Source: a virus | Length of the DNA: 31,888 nt | IMG/VR virus record: IMGVR_UViG_3300020424_000014 | Coordinates: 1 to 31,888 of that record | Direction: 5' to 3' (one strand) | In this document: one piece after another, positions 1-7,301 of the stretch | Layout of the letters: each line of letters begins with the position of its first letter | Position numbering within the stretch: position 1 is the stretch's first letter | The notes under the pieces: model-generated | The model's input: only the letters and a program-made list of their open reading frames with translations | Database searches by the model: none | Told to the model about the DNA's origin: nothing | Position numbers and translations under genes: made by a program

Positions 1-588
1 GCAACTGCAACCATCTCTGGTGGTAAAGTAACTGGTATTACTGTTACTGGTGTTGGTTCTGATTATCAATCTGCACCAGCTGTAACAGTAGCTGCTCCTT
101 CTGGTTCTGGAAGTTTGAACCTTGCAAGTGGTTCTGTGTTAGTTGCTGCTGATGACGAGATTGTTATTCCATCTGCAATGTATGCTGTAATCTCAACTGG
201 TGAAGCAGTTACATATTCAGACGGTGGTGGAACTGCACCAACTGGATTAGTAGATGGTACTGTATATTTCTTAATCAAATCTGGAACTGCAAATAAAATT
301 AGTCTTGCTTCAACATATGCAAACGCAGTTGCTGGAACTAAAATAACACTTGCTGCTGGTTCAGTCGCTGGTTCTGCACATACATTTATCGGTGGAACTG
401 CTGCTGCTACTGCAATTCTTGGTTTAGGTCAAGATGGTGATAGTAACATTAGTGAAATCGCTCATGTTGGTTGGGTTAAGAAAACTGTAGGTACTGGTGG
501 TCGTGCTGGTAGAGTTCATTACGAAACTCTAGTTGCTGCTTCAAGTATTAGTGGTGATGCAGAGGATATCGCAACACCAGATAGTTAA
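1..588 (+). CDS. Virion structural protein, 5'-truncated
   Basis: The reading frame is open from the first base of the window, so the true start lies upstream and about 195 C-terminal residues are visible. The product is rich in Gly, Thr, Ala and Val. Near its start it carries the phrase ITVTGVGSDYQSAPAVTV, a beta-rich repeat common in tail or fibre-associated proteins of marine T4-like phages. The C-terminal part contains GWVKKTVGTGGRAGRVHYET followed by SISGDAED and ends in ATPDS, a tail I associate with structural proteins of cyanophage-type myoviruses. A second structural-looking gene follows at 871. The family assignment rests on recalled sequence style; which virion part it forms cannot be seen. 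Confidence 0.7.
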   Translation, partial: ATATISGGKVTGITVTGVGSDYQSAPAVTVAAPSGSGSLNLASGSVLVAADDEIVIPSAMYAVISTGEAVTYSDGGGTAPTGLVDGTVYFLIKSGTANKISLASTYANAVAGTKITLAAGSVAGSAHTFIGGTAAATAILGLGQDGDSNISEIAHVGWVKKTVGTGGRAGRVHYETLVAASSISGDAEDIATPDS

Positions 589-619
589 TTTATATAATTT
601 TTAATAATGGAGATATAAT

Positions 620-859
620 ATGTCAGCATTGACTGAAACTGAAATTAATATTCGTAAGCAAACCTTACAAGGTGATTTAGACAAAGTTAAGGATAGTCTA
701 AAAAAATTAGATGATGAAAGAGTAAATTTAGTTGCACAGCACCACGCAATAAGTGGTGCTATACAACAATGTGATTTATTCCTTGAAGATTTAAAAGTGG
801 TGTCGGAAACTACCGACAGTAGCATTCCCTCGAATGAAAATAAAAAAGAGGGTTCTTAG
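620..859 (+). CDS. Small coiled-coil protein
   Basis: A 79-residue protein preceded by GGAG at a normal distance. Residues 1-65 are heptad-like and highly charged, with KVKDSLKKLDDERVNL and HHAISGAIQQCDLFLEDL, which suggests one long helix or coiled coil. The C-terminus is an acidic, Lys-rich tail. It sits between two structural genes and is probably co-transcribed with them. I do not recognise a family. A small virion-associated or assembly protein is possible, but that is inferred from position only. Confidence 0.6.
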   Translation: MSALTETEINIRKQTLQGDLDKVKDSLKKLDDERVNLVAQHHAISGAIQQCDLFLEDLKVVSETTDSSIPSNENKKEGS

Positions 860-870
860 GAGAAAGATAA

Positions 871-1617
871 ATGGCAGATAAAAAGATTACTGCACTCACA
901 GACTTAGGTAATGCAATTGCATCTGGAGATTTACTTCATGTGATTGATGACCCAACTGGTACACCAGTTAATAAAAAAATTAGTATTGCAAACTTATTTC
1001 AAAATATACCATCATATATTGCATTAGATGGAACTGCACAAACCATTACTGGTTCAACAGCAGTTAATAATACTGCATCTGTAACATTACTTAATGGTGC
1101 AAGTTTTAGTGGTAGTGCAACTGGTGCTCTTGCAGCTGGAACTCAAGGACAGATTAAAGTTGTTATTATGTCCACTCAACCAACAAATGGAAGAACATAT
1201 ACTCTTACACCAGCAGCAAGAAATGGATATGATTCATTAACATTTGGTGCAGAGGGTGATGCAGCTACGTTGATGTTCCATAATAATGAATGGAATATTA
1301 TAGGAATGAGGGGTAATATAATTACACCACAAACTCTTACTGGTGCTGGTGCTGTAAGTTTAAATCACCCAATAACATATTTAGTTACAACTGGTTCAAA
1401 TGCAATCACTTTAGTTGATGGTGCAGTTGGACAAGTTAAAACTATTGTTATGAAAACAGACGGTGGAAATGCAACAATGACACAAGCTGGTGGTAATCTT
1501 CTTTCTTCTCAAGTTTCAACATCAATCGTATGGAATGATGTCGGAGATAGTGTAACCTTAGTATATACTGGTAGTGATTGGGTAGTTGCATCTTCAAATG
1601 GTGTTACAATTTCGTAA
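871..1617 (+). CDS. Probable virion structural protein, beta-rich
   Basis: A 248-residue protein with AGGAG before the ATG. The N-terminus ([20 protein letters not shown]) is typical of phage tail or fibre-associated proteins that begin with a 'KIT-LT-L' motif. The rest is rich in Gly, Thr, Asn and Val and low in charge, as expected of a beta-sheet virion surface protein. Two halves look related: residues ~45-150 and ~150-248 both contain a 'VTLLNGA / ITLVDGA ... GQ-K-V-MST/KTDG' pattern followed by a '[10 protein letters not shown] / [10 protein letters not shown]' strand, so an internal duplication is likely. The exact virion location is unknown. Confidence 0.7.
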   Translation: MADKKITALTDLGNAIASGDLLHVIDDPTGTPVNKKISIANLFQNIPSYIALDGTAQTITGSTAVNNTASVTLLNGASFSGSATGALAAGTQGQIKVVIMSTQPTNGRTYTLTPAARNGYDSLTFGAEGDAATLMFHNNEWNIIGMRGNIITPQTLTGAGAVSLNHPITYLVTTGSNAITLVDGAVGQVKTIVMKTDGGNATMTQAGGNLLSSQVSTSIVWNDVGDSVTLVYTGSDWVVASSNGVTIS

Positions 1618-1626
1618 GGAGTTATT

Positions 1627-1812
1627 ATGGTAGAACCAATTAGATATGGTGCTGGTGGTCAACCTATGGTCAACCAACCAAGAGAAATAAAAGTAGAACC
1701 AGTAGAGAAATCTGCAACGGTTAAAAAAGAAAAGAAAAAACCTCTTCAAGAAATCTATGGAGATGATGGGTTTGATGAAGAAATAGAGGGGAGTGTAAGT
1801 GATGGCTGTTAA
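1627..1812 (+). CDS. Small charged hypothetical protein
   Basis: A 61-residue protein with AAGGAG upstream of its ATG. It starts with a Pro/Gly-rich stretch, continues with a Lys-rich central segment and ends with an acidic tail (DDGFDEEIEGSVSDG). It looks disordered and contains no recognisable domain. Its end overlaps the next gene. The strong ribosome-binding site and tight packing support it as real. Confidence 0.55.
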   Translation: MVEPIRYGAGGQPMVNQPREIKVEPVEKSATVKKEKKKPLQEIYGDDGFDEEIEGSVSDGC

Positions 1813-2203
1813 ATCATTTAACGAATTTGTTGAAATTAAAAGAACAAATAATATCATTGACGAAGATGGTAATTTAAAAGATTTATCTGATGATTCTGTA
1901 GTAGAAAAACTTAATGCTTACGTTGGTAGTATCAACGATAGAGAATATCTAGTTGCAGAAAAACCAGTAAATGAGTTAAGACAAAAACTTATGAGAGTTG
2001 GACTTCATTTTGATGATGTACAATTTACTGGTGAAGAGGATGAAGTTTCATTACCTTTAGTTATGAACGGTGGAAAGTTTGGTAAGGCAGATGACTCTGC
2101 AATTGATGAGTTTATGAACGAACAAGATAGTGGTAGAAAAATAAACTTTGTATATTCAAAAACTGAAAACGGTACTCATAGGGTGATGGCTAAAATCGTT
2201 TAA
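1802..2203 (+). CDS. Conserved marine T4-like protein with CTS-like N-terminus
   Basis: About 133 residues. I chose ATG 1802, with GGGAG at 1788-1792, over the GTG one codon earlier. The N-terminus (MAVKSFNEFVEIKR) resembles the capsid-targeting signals of T4 internal head proteins, which have the form MKTYQEFI-E. The remainder is a mixed alpha/beta acidic protein with no motif I recognise. It overlaps the gene before it and shares one base with the gene after it (TAATG). Packaging into the capsid is inference. Confidence 0.6.
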   Translation: MAVKSFNEFVEIKRTNNIIDEDGNLKDLSDDSVVEKLNAYVGSINDREYLVAEKPVNELRQKLMRVGLHFDDVQFTGEEDEVSLPLVMNGGKFGKADDSAIDEFMNEQDSGRKINFVYSKTENGTHRVMAKIV

Positions 2204-2565
2204 TGTTTGAAAAGATAACAAATGATAATGTATTGTTATTTGCGTTAAAACATTACGATAATCCACAATGTGATGGTGAGAAAGAATTTTATGATGACAT
2301 GAAAAGATTTAAATATATTAAGAGACTTCTTAAAAAATATAAATCTGATGGAATTGTAAAAGAAAGATTATTGTTAAATCATATTATAGTTTTAAATAAT
2401 GTATTTGGTGCAGATGCGGCTTCTACTTTGTTACTATTTAAGATAGAACCAGAGTATTGGCCTCAACTTAAATCATTTCTTCAGTTCTTAAATATGTTAC
2501 CAGAGAATGAACTGAAAGATATACATGATGATACAAAGATTAAAAAGGTTTTAGAGAGTCTATAA
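2203..2565 (+). CDS. Conserved hypothetical protein of marine T4-like phages
   Basis: A 120-residue, mostly helical and charged protein beginning MFEKITNDN. The stretches YDNPQC, RFKYIKRLLKKY and LLLNHIIVLNNVFGADA match my recollection of a family widespread in T4-like cyanophages and pelagiphages with no known function. Start and stop overlap both neighbours by one base (TAATG), so it is translationally coupled in a series of head/tail-side genes. Confidence 0.6.
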   Translation: MFEKITNDNVLLFALKHYDNPQCDGEKEFYDDMKRFKYIKRLLKKYKSDGIVKERLLLNHIIVLNNVFGADAASTLLLFKIEPEYWPQLKSFLQFLNMLPENELKDIHDDTKIKKVLESL

Positions 2566-3200
2566 TGGGAAGAGCGATTGATTTATTTGTAACTTATCGT
2601 TTTATCAAGTTACTAGTTACACCCTTTGAAAAACAAGAGGCGTATAAACTTGGTATTATTGATAAAGATGGTAAACGAATATTACAGAAAGGTACAAATA
2701 GACCGACTGAATTAAATACGATTGCAGAAAGAAATGCATATACTGTTCTTCATAAACTGGTATTTAATATTAAAAAGATTTTTAGTAAGGTGCCTGGTTT
2801 AAGAACAAAGTTAGGAACATATGCAGCTGCATTGTTTTTATTAAAAGATACTTTTAAAGAAGATGTTGACACTAAAATGTGGGAAAAAGAATTCATGAAG
2901 TATCTTAGAGAAAATAATTATGAATTAGATGACACTATATCTGAAGAGGTAGATTTAGTTGACGGTGCATTACCGAAAGGTATATATAAATTAACAAATG
3001 ATATTACTTTTGATAAGGAAGATGCAGATACTCCAGATGCATTAGAGGGAGATGAGGTGCAAACTTTTGAAGATACTGCACCAGCTGATACAGTTTTAGG
3101 AGTTGACATATTTCCAGTTATTCACACACCAACACAATCTAAAATATTTGTTAGTGCAGAGGATATCAAAAAAGTAGGATTAGAGGACTTGGAATTATGA
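2565..3200 (+). CDS. Conserved hypothetical protein (GTYAAALFLLKD family)
   Basis: A 211-residue protein. The first ~110 residues are helical and basic, with MGRAIDLFVTYRFIKLLVTPF, KLGIIDKDGK and LGTYAAALFLLKD, strings I recall from conserved proteins of marine T4-like phages. Residues ~135-190 are acidic and Pro-rich, probably a linker. A short C-terminal part ends in LEDLEL. It is coupled to both neighbours by overlaps. No function is established; membership of a virion-assembly block is inferred from its location. Confidence 0.6.
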   Translation: MGRAIDLFVTYRFIKLLVTPFEKQEAYKLGIIDKDGKRILQKGTNRPTELNTIAERNAYTVLHKLVFNIKKIFSKVPGLRTKLGTYAAALFLLKDTFKEDVDTKMWEKEFMKYLRENNYELDDTISEEVDLVDGALPKGIYKLTNDITFDKEDADTPDALEGDEVQTFEDTAPADTVLGVDIFPVIHTPTQSKIFVSAEDIKKVGLEDLEL

Positions 3201-3703
3201 CACTAAAATTTAACGACATAATGAGAAAATACTATGAAGATGAAAAACTCGGAATCAAAAATGAAGATGCACCAGCTAATTCTGTCGCTGGGGGTGGAGT
3301 TGATTTATCTATTGATAAAAAGATTGATAAAGAAAAGAAGAAAAAGAAAAATTTATATGATGGAAGAACAAAAGAAGCAAGAGAGTTCATCAAAAGAATA
3401 GAACAACTTCGTGCAAAAAGAAATAGTACTTTTAGAGAAAAAGTAAAAGAGAATATTGAATCCTTTGGAAATGAATATCTTCTTGAAAACAATGTTGAAA
3501 TCCTTAAAAAGATAGTAAAAAGAAAACAGAATATGCCAATAAAGATGAAAGATGGTCAAATGAAAGTTGACTTATTCACAGCATCTGCATTTGTTCAAAA
3601 TCTTGATAAGTTAAGACCAGACAATAAGAAAAAGGTTGAAGATATGATTAATAATGGTACAAAGGCACAATTCCTTAAATTGGTAAATATATTCTTTAAA
3701 TAA
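3197..3703 (+). CDS. Conserved Lys-rich protein, 'APANSVAGGG' type
   Basis: A 168-residue protein overlapping the previous gene by four bases (ATGA). The N-terminal part contains EDAPANSVAGGGVDLS, a motif I associate with small virion or DNA-handling proteins in marine T4-like phages. It is followed by a very Lys-rich run (about residues 40-52) and two helical charged segments. The basic character would suit nucleic acid contact, but that is inference only. No enzyme motif is visible. Confidence 0.55.
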   Translation: MTLKFNDIMRKYYEDEKLGIKNEDAPANSVAGGGVDLSIDKKIDKEKKKKKNLYDGRTKEAREFIKRIEQLRAKRNSTFREKVKENIESFGNEYLLENNVEILKKIVKRKQNMPIKMKDGQMKVDLFTASAFVQNLDKLRPDNKKKVEDMINNGTKAQFLKLVNIFFK

Positions 3704-3704
3704 T

Positions 3705-3914
3705 ATGTTTCACGCATTTATATTGGTCTTAGTACTTGGTGGTGTTGAACAAAGAGGTAATCCAATGCTTTTTAAAAATATAAATGACTGTAATTATTTC
3801 GCATCAAAGTTAGTACTTCGTTATGATAACAATGGTGGTGAAATTCCAGAAAAATACAAAGTAATTGCTTTTTGTAAACCTACTTTAGTAAATGAAAATG
3901 CAAGGGTATACTGA
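3705..3914 (+). CDS. Small exported or membrane-anchored protein
   Basis: A 69-residue protein with a short hydrophobic N-terminus (MFHAFILVLVLGG) that could be a signal peptide or anchor, followed by a small polar domain with two cysteines (DCNYFAS, AFCKP). The layout (hydrophobic start, 'D-C' in a short helix, later Cys) resembles the gene at 21853, where the two Cys could form a disulfide outside the cytoplasm. It overlaps the next gene by one base. Function unknown. Confidence 0.5.
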   Translation: MFHAFILVLVLGGVEQRGNPMLFKNINDCNYFASKLVLRYDNNGGEIPEKYKVIAFCKPTLVNENARVY

Positions 3915-4813
3915 TGACTGATTACTTTGATTATAATCCCATAAAACCAGTAGCAGACTTAAACGCAATGAGATTAAATCTTGTTGGTAAAGTAACAAAG
4001 CGTATCGCAAGAAAAAAAGGTCAACATAGAAATAGTCCAAGTCATTCTGATTTATACACAGATGAAAATCCAAAAGGTACGATACATGGTCTAAAATTTG
4101 CAACTGTTCAAGATGCAAAAGATAGTGTTAAGAAAATAGAAAACTCTGGTAAAACTCATGCACATAAAATACAAGCTGCGATTGCAATGGAACAAAGAGC
4201 AAGAGTGATGGGTAAGACTGGCCCTGCTGATGTTTATCGTGCATATATCAATAAAATGAAAAAGATTACTAAACAAAGAAATGAAGATTTTACACAAAGA
4301 GATGTAAATGATTTAGAAAAGTTTGCAGATAGAATATTAAAAAAGTATGATATAGATGTTGAATTTACTAGACATTTTGTTGATAGATTAAATGACCCCA
4401 GAAATAGTCCAGAGATTAAAGTTTCAGAATTACAAAGATTCTTCAAAAAGATACAACGTAATAAAGGTAGAAATATAAGAAACAATCCAGACATAGAAGC
4501 AGTTTTGAAAGATATGTCAACAAACTTAAATCTACCAGTTGTTATCAAAACAAAGGGTGATGGTTTTGAGGTAACGAATAAAACCATAATGAGAAAACCA
4601 GATTTCAAGACTACAAGTAAAGTAATTAAATATGAAGATGTAAGACGTATGCCTGATGGTAGGTGGGGTGTCTATGCAGATAAATTTGTTAAAGGTAAAA
4701 GAGTAAAGACCCCAGGCGGTAAACACGCAAAAGAACTTAAAAAAGTTTATAGTAATCAAAAAGATGCAAATGATTACATGGCAGCTATCATGATTGCAAA
4801 AGGTGGTGGGTGA
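3914..4813 (+). CDS. Conserved protein of marine T4-like phages, two-domain
   Basis: A 299-residue basic protein. Residues ~45-120 carry GLKFATVQDAKDSVKKIE, HKIQAAIAMEQRARVMG and VYRAYINKMKK, a helical unit I recall as recurrent in large marine phages. Residues ~145-240 carry EFTRHFVDRLNDPRNSPEI, LQRFFKKI and a 'PVVIK...MRKPDF' strand pattern, also a repeated T4-like cyanophage theme. The C-terminal end is Lys/Gly-rich. No catalytic motif is certain. Co-location with CTS-like proteins hints at a capsid or DNA-ejection role, which is inference. Confidence 0.6.
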   Translation: MTDYFDYNPIKPVADLNAMRLNLVGKVTKRIARKKGQHRNSPSHSDLYTDENPKGTIHGLKFATVQDAKDSVKKIENSGKTHAHKIQAAIAMEQRARVMGKTGPADVYRAYINKMKKITKQRNEDFTQRDVNDLEKFADRILKKYDIDVEFTRHFVDRLNDPRNSPEIKVSELQRFFKKIQRNKGRNIRNNPDIEAVLKDMSTNLNLPVVIKTKGDGFEVTNKTIMRKPDFKTTSKVIKYEDVRRMPDGRWGVYADKFVKGKRVKTPGGKHAKELKKVYSNQKDANDYMAAIMIAKGGG

Positions 4814-4977
4814 TGAAAACATTCAAACAATTCTATGAAAAAGCACCTAACACATCTGATGCAATGAAGAGATATAAATCTGGTAAAGCAGGATTTACTG
4901 ATATTGCACATTTAAAAGCAAAGGGTCTAATCAAACGAAAAGACGGAAGTAAGAGAAAATCCGATAAATACAAATAG
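4813..4977 (+). CDS. Small basic protein with CTS-like N-terminus
   Basis: A 54-residue protein whose ATG overlaps the stop of the previous gene (TGATG). Its first residues, MKTFKQFYEKAP, closely resemble the T4 capsid-targeting signal (MKTYQEFI-E), which directs internal proteins into the prohead and is cleaved by gp21. The rest is strongly basic (GLIKRKDGSKRKSDKYK), which suits a DNA-condensing internal head protein. The role is inferred from this resemblance, not proven. Confidence 0.6.
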   Translation: MKTFKQFYEKAPNTSDAMKRYKSGKAGFTDIAHLKAKGLIKRKDGSKRKSDKYK

Positions 4978-4986
4978 GAGACTATT

Positions 4987-5148
4987 ATGATAAACTGGAT
5001 TAAAACAAGAATGAAAGAAAGAACTACATGGGATGGTGGTGTATTAATTGCACTTGGACTTATGATTTTATTTCTTGCACCTCTAGCTAAGATTGCAGCT
5101 GGACTTGCAATTGCATATGGTGTTTGGACTATTTGGAAATCTGAATGA
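4987..5148 (+). CDS. Small inner-membrane protein
   Basis: A 53-residue protein with AGGAG upstream. Residues ~17-48 form one long or two short hydrophobic segments, preceded by a basic stretch (KTRMKERTTWDGG). It is the first of three consecutive small membrane proteins just ahead of the spanin genes. A holin-like or membrane-associated lysis role is possible from context, but there is no diagnostic sequence. Confidence 0.55.
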   Translation: MINWIKTRMKERTTWDGGVLIALGLMILFLAPLAKIAAGLAIAYGVWTIWKSE

Positions 5149-5279
5149 GTTGTTGTAGTAGAAAAAGAAGTAAAAAAGATTTGTTATTCTTACCTATGGC
5201 AATTCTTTTCACAGTATTTGGTTTTGTATCACTATTAACGATTGAGATGAGTATTGCATATATGTTAGGATTAATATAA
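5145..5279 (+). CDS. Tiny transmembrane protein
   Basis: A 44-residue protein overlapping the previous gene by four bases (ATGA) and the next by one base (TAATG). A basic N-terminus with two adjacent Cys (MSCCSRKRSKK) is followed by a single long hydrophobic helix, residues ~13-43. The overlaps on both sides are the main evidence that it is translated. Function unknown; part of the small membrane gene run before the spanins. Confidence 0.5.
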   Translation: MSCCSRKRSKKDLLFLPMAILFTVFGFVSLLTIEMSIAYMLGLI

Positions 5280-5491
5280 TGACTGAAGAAAAAAAGAATG
5301 GAGTGGTCGTAAAAGATGACCACAATGAATTTGAGTTGATGTTAAGATTTTTTGGTAACGAGATACTTGCAATTAAATTAGCTGCATCAAACTTCAACGG
5401 TAAATTAATTATGTGGGCTATGGTAACTATGTTCTTTACTTTCATGCTTATGGAAGTTTTTGGTTTTAGTGCATGGTTAGGAATTACTTAA
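5279..5491 (+). CDS. Small membrane protein
   Basis: A 70-residue protein with an acidic/polar N-terminal half and a C-terminal hydrophobic segment at about residues 42-66 (LIMWAMVTMFFTFMLMEVFG). One N-in C-out transmembrane helix is likely. It abuts the i-spanin gene without spacing, so it probably belongs to the same transcript. A holin role is conceivable from size and position but not demonstrable. Confidence 0.55.
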   Translation: MTEEKKNGVVVKDDHNEFELMLRFFGNEILAIKLAASNFNGKLIMWAMVTMFFTFMLMEVFGFSAWLGIT

Positions 5492-5878
5492 ATGTTAAGA
5501 ATATATGGATTAATAGTAGTCTTAGGTTTACTTGCTGGTATTGGTTATGGTGCGTATTATTACTATAATGATACACAACAAAGACTTGCAACACTTCGTG
5601 ATAACAATGCGAAGTTAGAAGTTGCAAATAAACAAAACCAAGAAACTATTAAGATGATGAAAGAAAATTATGAAAAACAAACGAAATTAAATAATGAATT
5701 GTCTGCAAAATTAAAAGATGCAGAAGTATATGGTAATGAATTGAGAAAGAAATTAAGTAAGATAGATTTACCAGCTGCAAGTCTTAACAGACCAGAGGAA
5801 ACAGAAAAAAGGATAAATGATGCTTCACAGAAAGTTCTTGATATTCTGGAGTCTATTACTGCTCGTAAGTCTAAGTAG
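5492..5878 (+). CDS. Putative i-spanin (Rz-like)
   Basis: A 128-residue protein with an N-terminal transmembrane helix (residues ~4-24) followed by an extended periplasmic coiled coil (residues ~30-95: QQRLATLRDNNAKLEVANKQ and following). That is the topology of Rz inner-membrane spanins. Its end overlaps by 62 bases, in a different frame, a gene for a small lipoprotein, the classic nested Rz/Rz1-type arrangement. Spanins link inner and outer membranes and disrupt the outer membrane in the last step of lysis of Gram-negative hosts. The call rests on topology and arrangement; spanin sequences are hardly conserved. Confidence 0.75.
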   Translation: MLRIYGLIVVLGLLAGIGYGAYYYYNDTQQRLATLRDNNAKLEVANKQNQETIKMMKENYEKQTKLNNELSAKLKDAEVYGNELRKKLSKIDLPAASLNRPEETEKRINDASQKVLDILESITARKSK

Positions 5879-6191
5879 TTGTAGTTGGAAACCAGAAAAA
5901 GAAATCGTTGTTCAAACTAAAATAGTAAATCCAGTCATAGAAATAAAACAAAGACCCAAGGGAGTAAAAATGCTCCCAGTAAAATTCTATGTGGTTACTG
6001 AAAAAAATTATGAACAGTTCAAAGAAAAATTTAAAAAAGAAAATGGTGATTTTGTATTCTATGCAATGTCTGTTCCATCATATGAAAACCTCGCACTTGA
6101 CATGGCAGAATTAAGAAGGTATATTGAACAACAAAAAGAAATAATAATATATTATGAAAAGGCAGTAAAACCAAAAGAGGAGAAAGAATAA
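5817..6191 (+). CDS. Putative o-spanin lipoprotein (Rz1-like)
   Basis: A 124-residue protein with a lipoprotein signal: basic start, hydrophobic core (FLIFWSLLLLVS) and lipobox LSSC with the lipidated Cys at position 22. The start lies inside the i-spanin gene in another frame. ATG 5817 is used here; ATG 5820 is equally possible. After the Cys comes a polar region with Pro, then a charged helix (residues ~90-124) that could pair with the i-spanin. It is longer than classical Rz1 (~60 residues) but within the range of separated or overlapping spanins. Confidence 0.75.
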   Translation: MMLHRKFLIFWSLLLLVSLSSCSWKPEKEIVVQTKIVNPVIEIKQRPKGVKMLPVKFYVVTEKNYEQFKEKFKKENGDFVFYAMSVPSYENLALDMAELRRYIEQQKEIIIYYEKAVKPKEEKE

Positions 6192-6802
6192 TGGAATTTA
6201 TCTTAGGTTTAGCAAAACAGTTTTGGCCTATGACTATATTCATTTTTTTAGTTATCATAGGTTTTATAATTAATTTATTTGATAGAAAAAAAGGTAGTAA
6301 TATTAATTTTAAATATGATGATTATCCACATCTCAAACCAATAAGAATACCAACAAAAGGTAAAGGTTTTTGGGGTGCATTAAAGTTGTGGGTATTTGGT
6401 GTAAGACATTGGGAAGTGGTAAAAGACTTCCACTACTCTTTCGCTGGAAAAGATTTTATAATACCCAAAGGGTTTAAGTTTGATGGTGCAAGTGTACCAA
6501 AGTTTTTAGCACAATTTTTATCACCAGTAGGTGTATTATTAATTGGTGGACTTATACATGACTATGGTTATAAATATCAAACACTTTTACTCAATGATGG
6601 AAAAACCATTGGAAAGAAAAGTCAAAAGTGGATGGATGGTGTATTCAGAGATATTAATATAGAAATCAATGGATTTTATTTTTTAAATTATCTATCTTAC
6701 TGGGCGTTACGAATAGGTGGTTGGGTTGCATGGAATAAACATAGAGATGCAAATGAAAGTGTTCCAAAATATTTAAGTGGTAAAGGCAAAACTGACAAAT
6801 AA
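6191..6802 (+). CDS. DUF1353 family membrane protein
   Basis: A 203-residue protein. Residues ~11-30 form a transmembrane anchor, and the body matches the DUF1353 phage family: IIPKGFKFDGASVPKF (about residues 90-105), then GGLIHDYGYK (119-128) with the conserved His-Asp pair. The family is found beside lysis and tail genes in many phages and its function is not established; the conserved FDGAS and HDYGY motifs suggest an enzymatic or metal site. It overlaps the o-spanin stop (TAATG), supporting a lysis or envelope context. Confidence 0.75.
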   Translation: MEFILGLAKQFWPMTIFIFLVIIGFIINLFDRKKGSNINFKYDDYPHLKPIRIPTKGKGFWGALKLWVFGVRHWEVVKDFHYSFAGKDFIIPKGFKFDGASVPKFLAQFLSPVGVLLIGGLIHDYGYKYQTLLLNDGKTIGKKSQKWMDGVFRDINIEINGFYFLNYLSYWALRIGGWVAWNKHRDANESVPKYLSGKGKTDK

Positions 6803-6858
6803 TAAAGTCAAATAAAGATGACCGTCAAATTATTGACAAGAAATAAATAGTAGTAGAG

Positions 6859-7269
6859 ATGGCACAATTAGAAACTGAAATAGAACTTCTTAAAAGAGAT
6901 GTTACAGAGATGAAACAAATTCATCTTAGACTAGATACTGCAATTGAAAAGATTGCAGATGTATCATCATCTCTACACACTATTATGGCTGTCCATGAGG
7001 AAAAATTAATGCGACAAGAAGAAGCGTTAGACGGTCAAGAAAAAGAGTTTAGAGAGAATATTCAACAATTACACGATAGAATATCTACTAATTCAGACAA
7101 GACAACAAAACACATGAACGATATGGAAAAAAGAATATCTGACGAATTACAAAAAATTCGTGAAGAATTATCTAACAGAGTTGGTGTTCTTGAAAAATGG
7201 CGTTGGGTTATTATCGGTGGTTCAATTGTTGTAGGATTTATTATCACAAAATTACCTATCTGGTCTTGA
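6859..7269 (+). CDS. Coiled-coil protein with C-terminal membrane anchor
   Basis: A 136-residue protein. Residues 1-112 are a nearly continuous coiled coil and residues ~116-132 are a single transmembrane helix (WVIIGGSIVVGFIITKL). This layout resembles XhlA-type hemolysin/holin accessory proteins and is common in T4-like marine phages, but I cannot assign it firmly. The TGA stop lies inside the -35 box of the promoter driving the primase gene. Bases 6803-6858 upstream hold a weak palindrome GTCAA-atta-TTGAC and no convincing promoter. Confidence 0.6.
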   Translation: MAQLETEIELLKRDVTEMKQIHLRLDTAIEKIADVSSSLHTIMAVHEEKLMRQEEALDGQEKEFRENIQQLHDRISTNSDKTTKHMNDMEKRISDELQKIREELSNRVGVLEKWRWVIIGGSIVVGFIITKLPIWS

Positions 7270-7294
7270 CATAGACCAATAGTTCGTATATACT
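7266..7294 (+). promoter_or_regulatory. Sigma70-like promoter for primase
   Basis: TTGACA at 7266-7271, a 17-base spacer and TATACT at 7289-7294. The -35 box contains the TGA stop of the upstream gene. The predicted start of transcription (~7301) falls on or next to the primase ATG at 7302, so the message may be leaderless. Confidence 0.7.
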
Positions 7295-7301
7295 GCATAT
7301 C

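Noticed and set aside
6833-6858. TTGACA followed by AAATAAATA as a promoter or late box
   Set aside because: No -10 element occurs at 16-18 bases and the A-rich box is not an exact TATAAATA; too weak to annotate.
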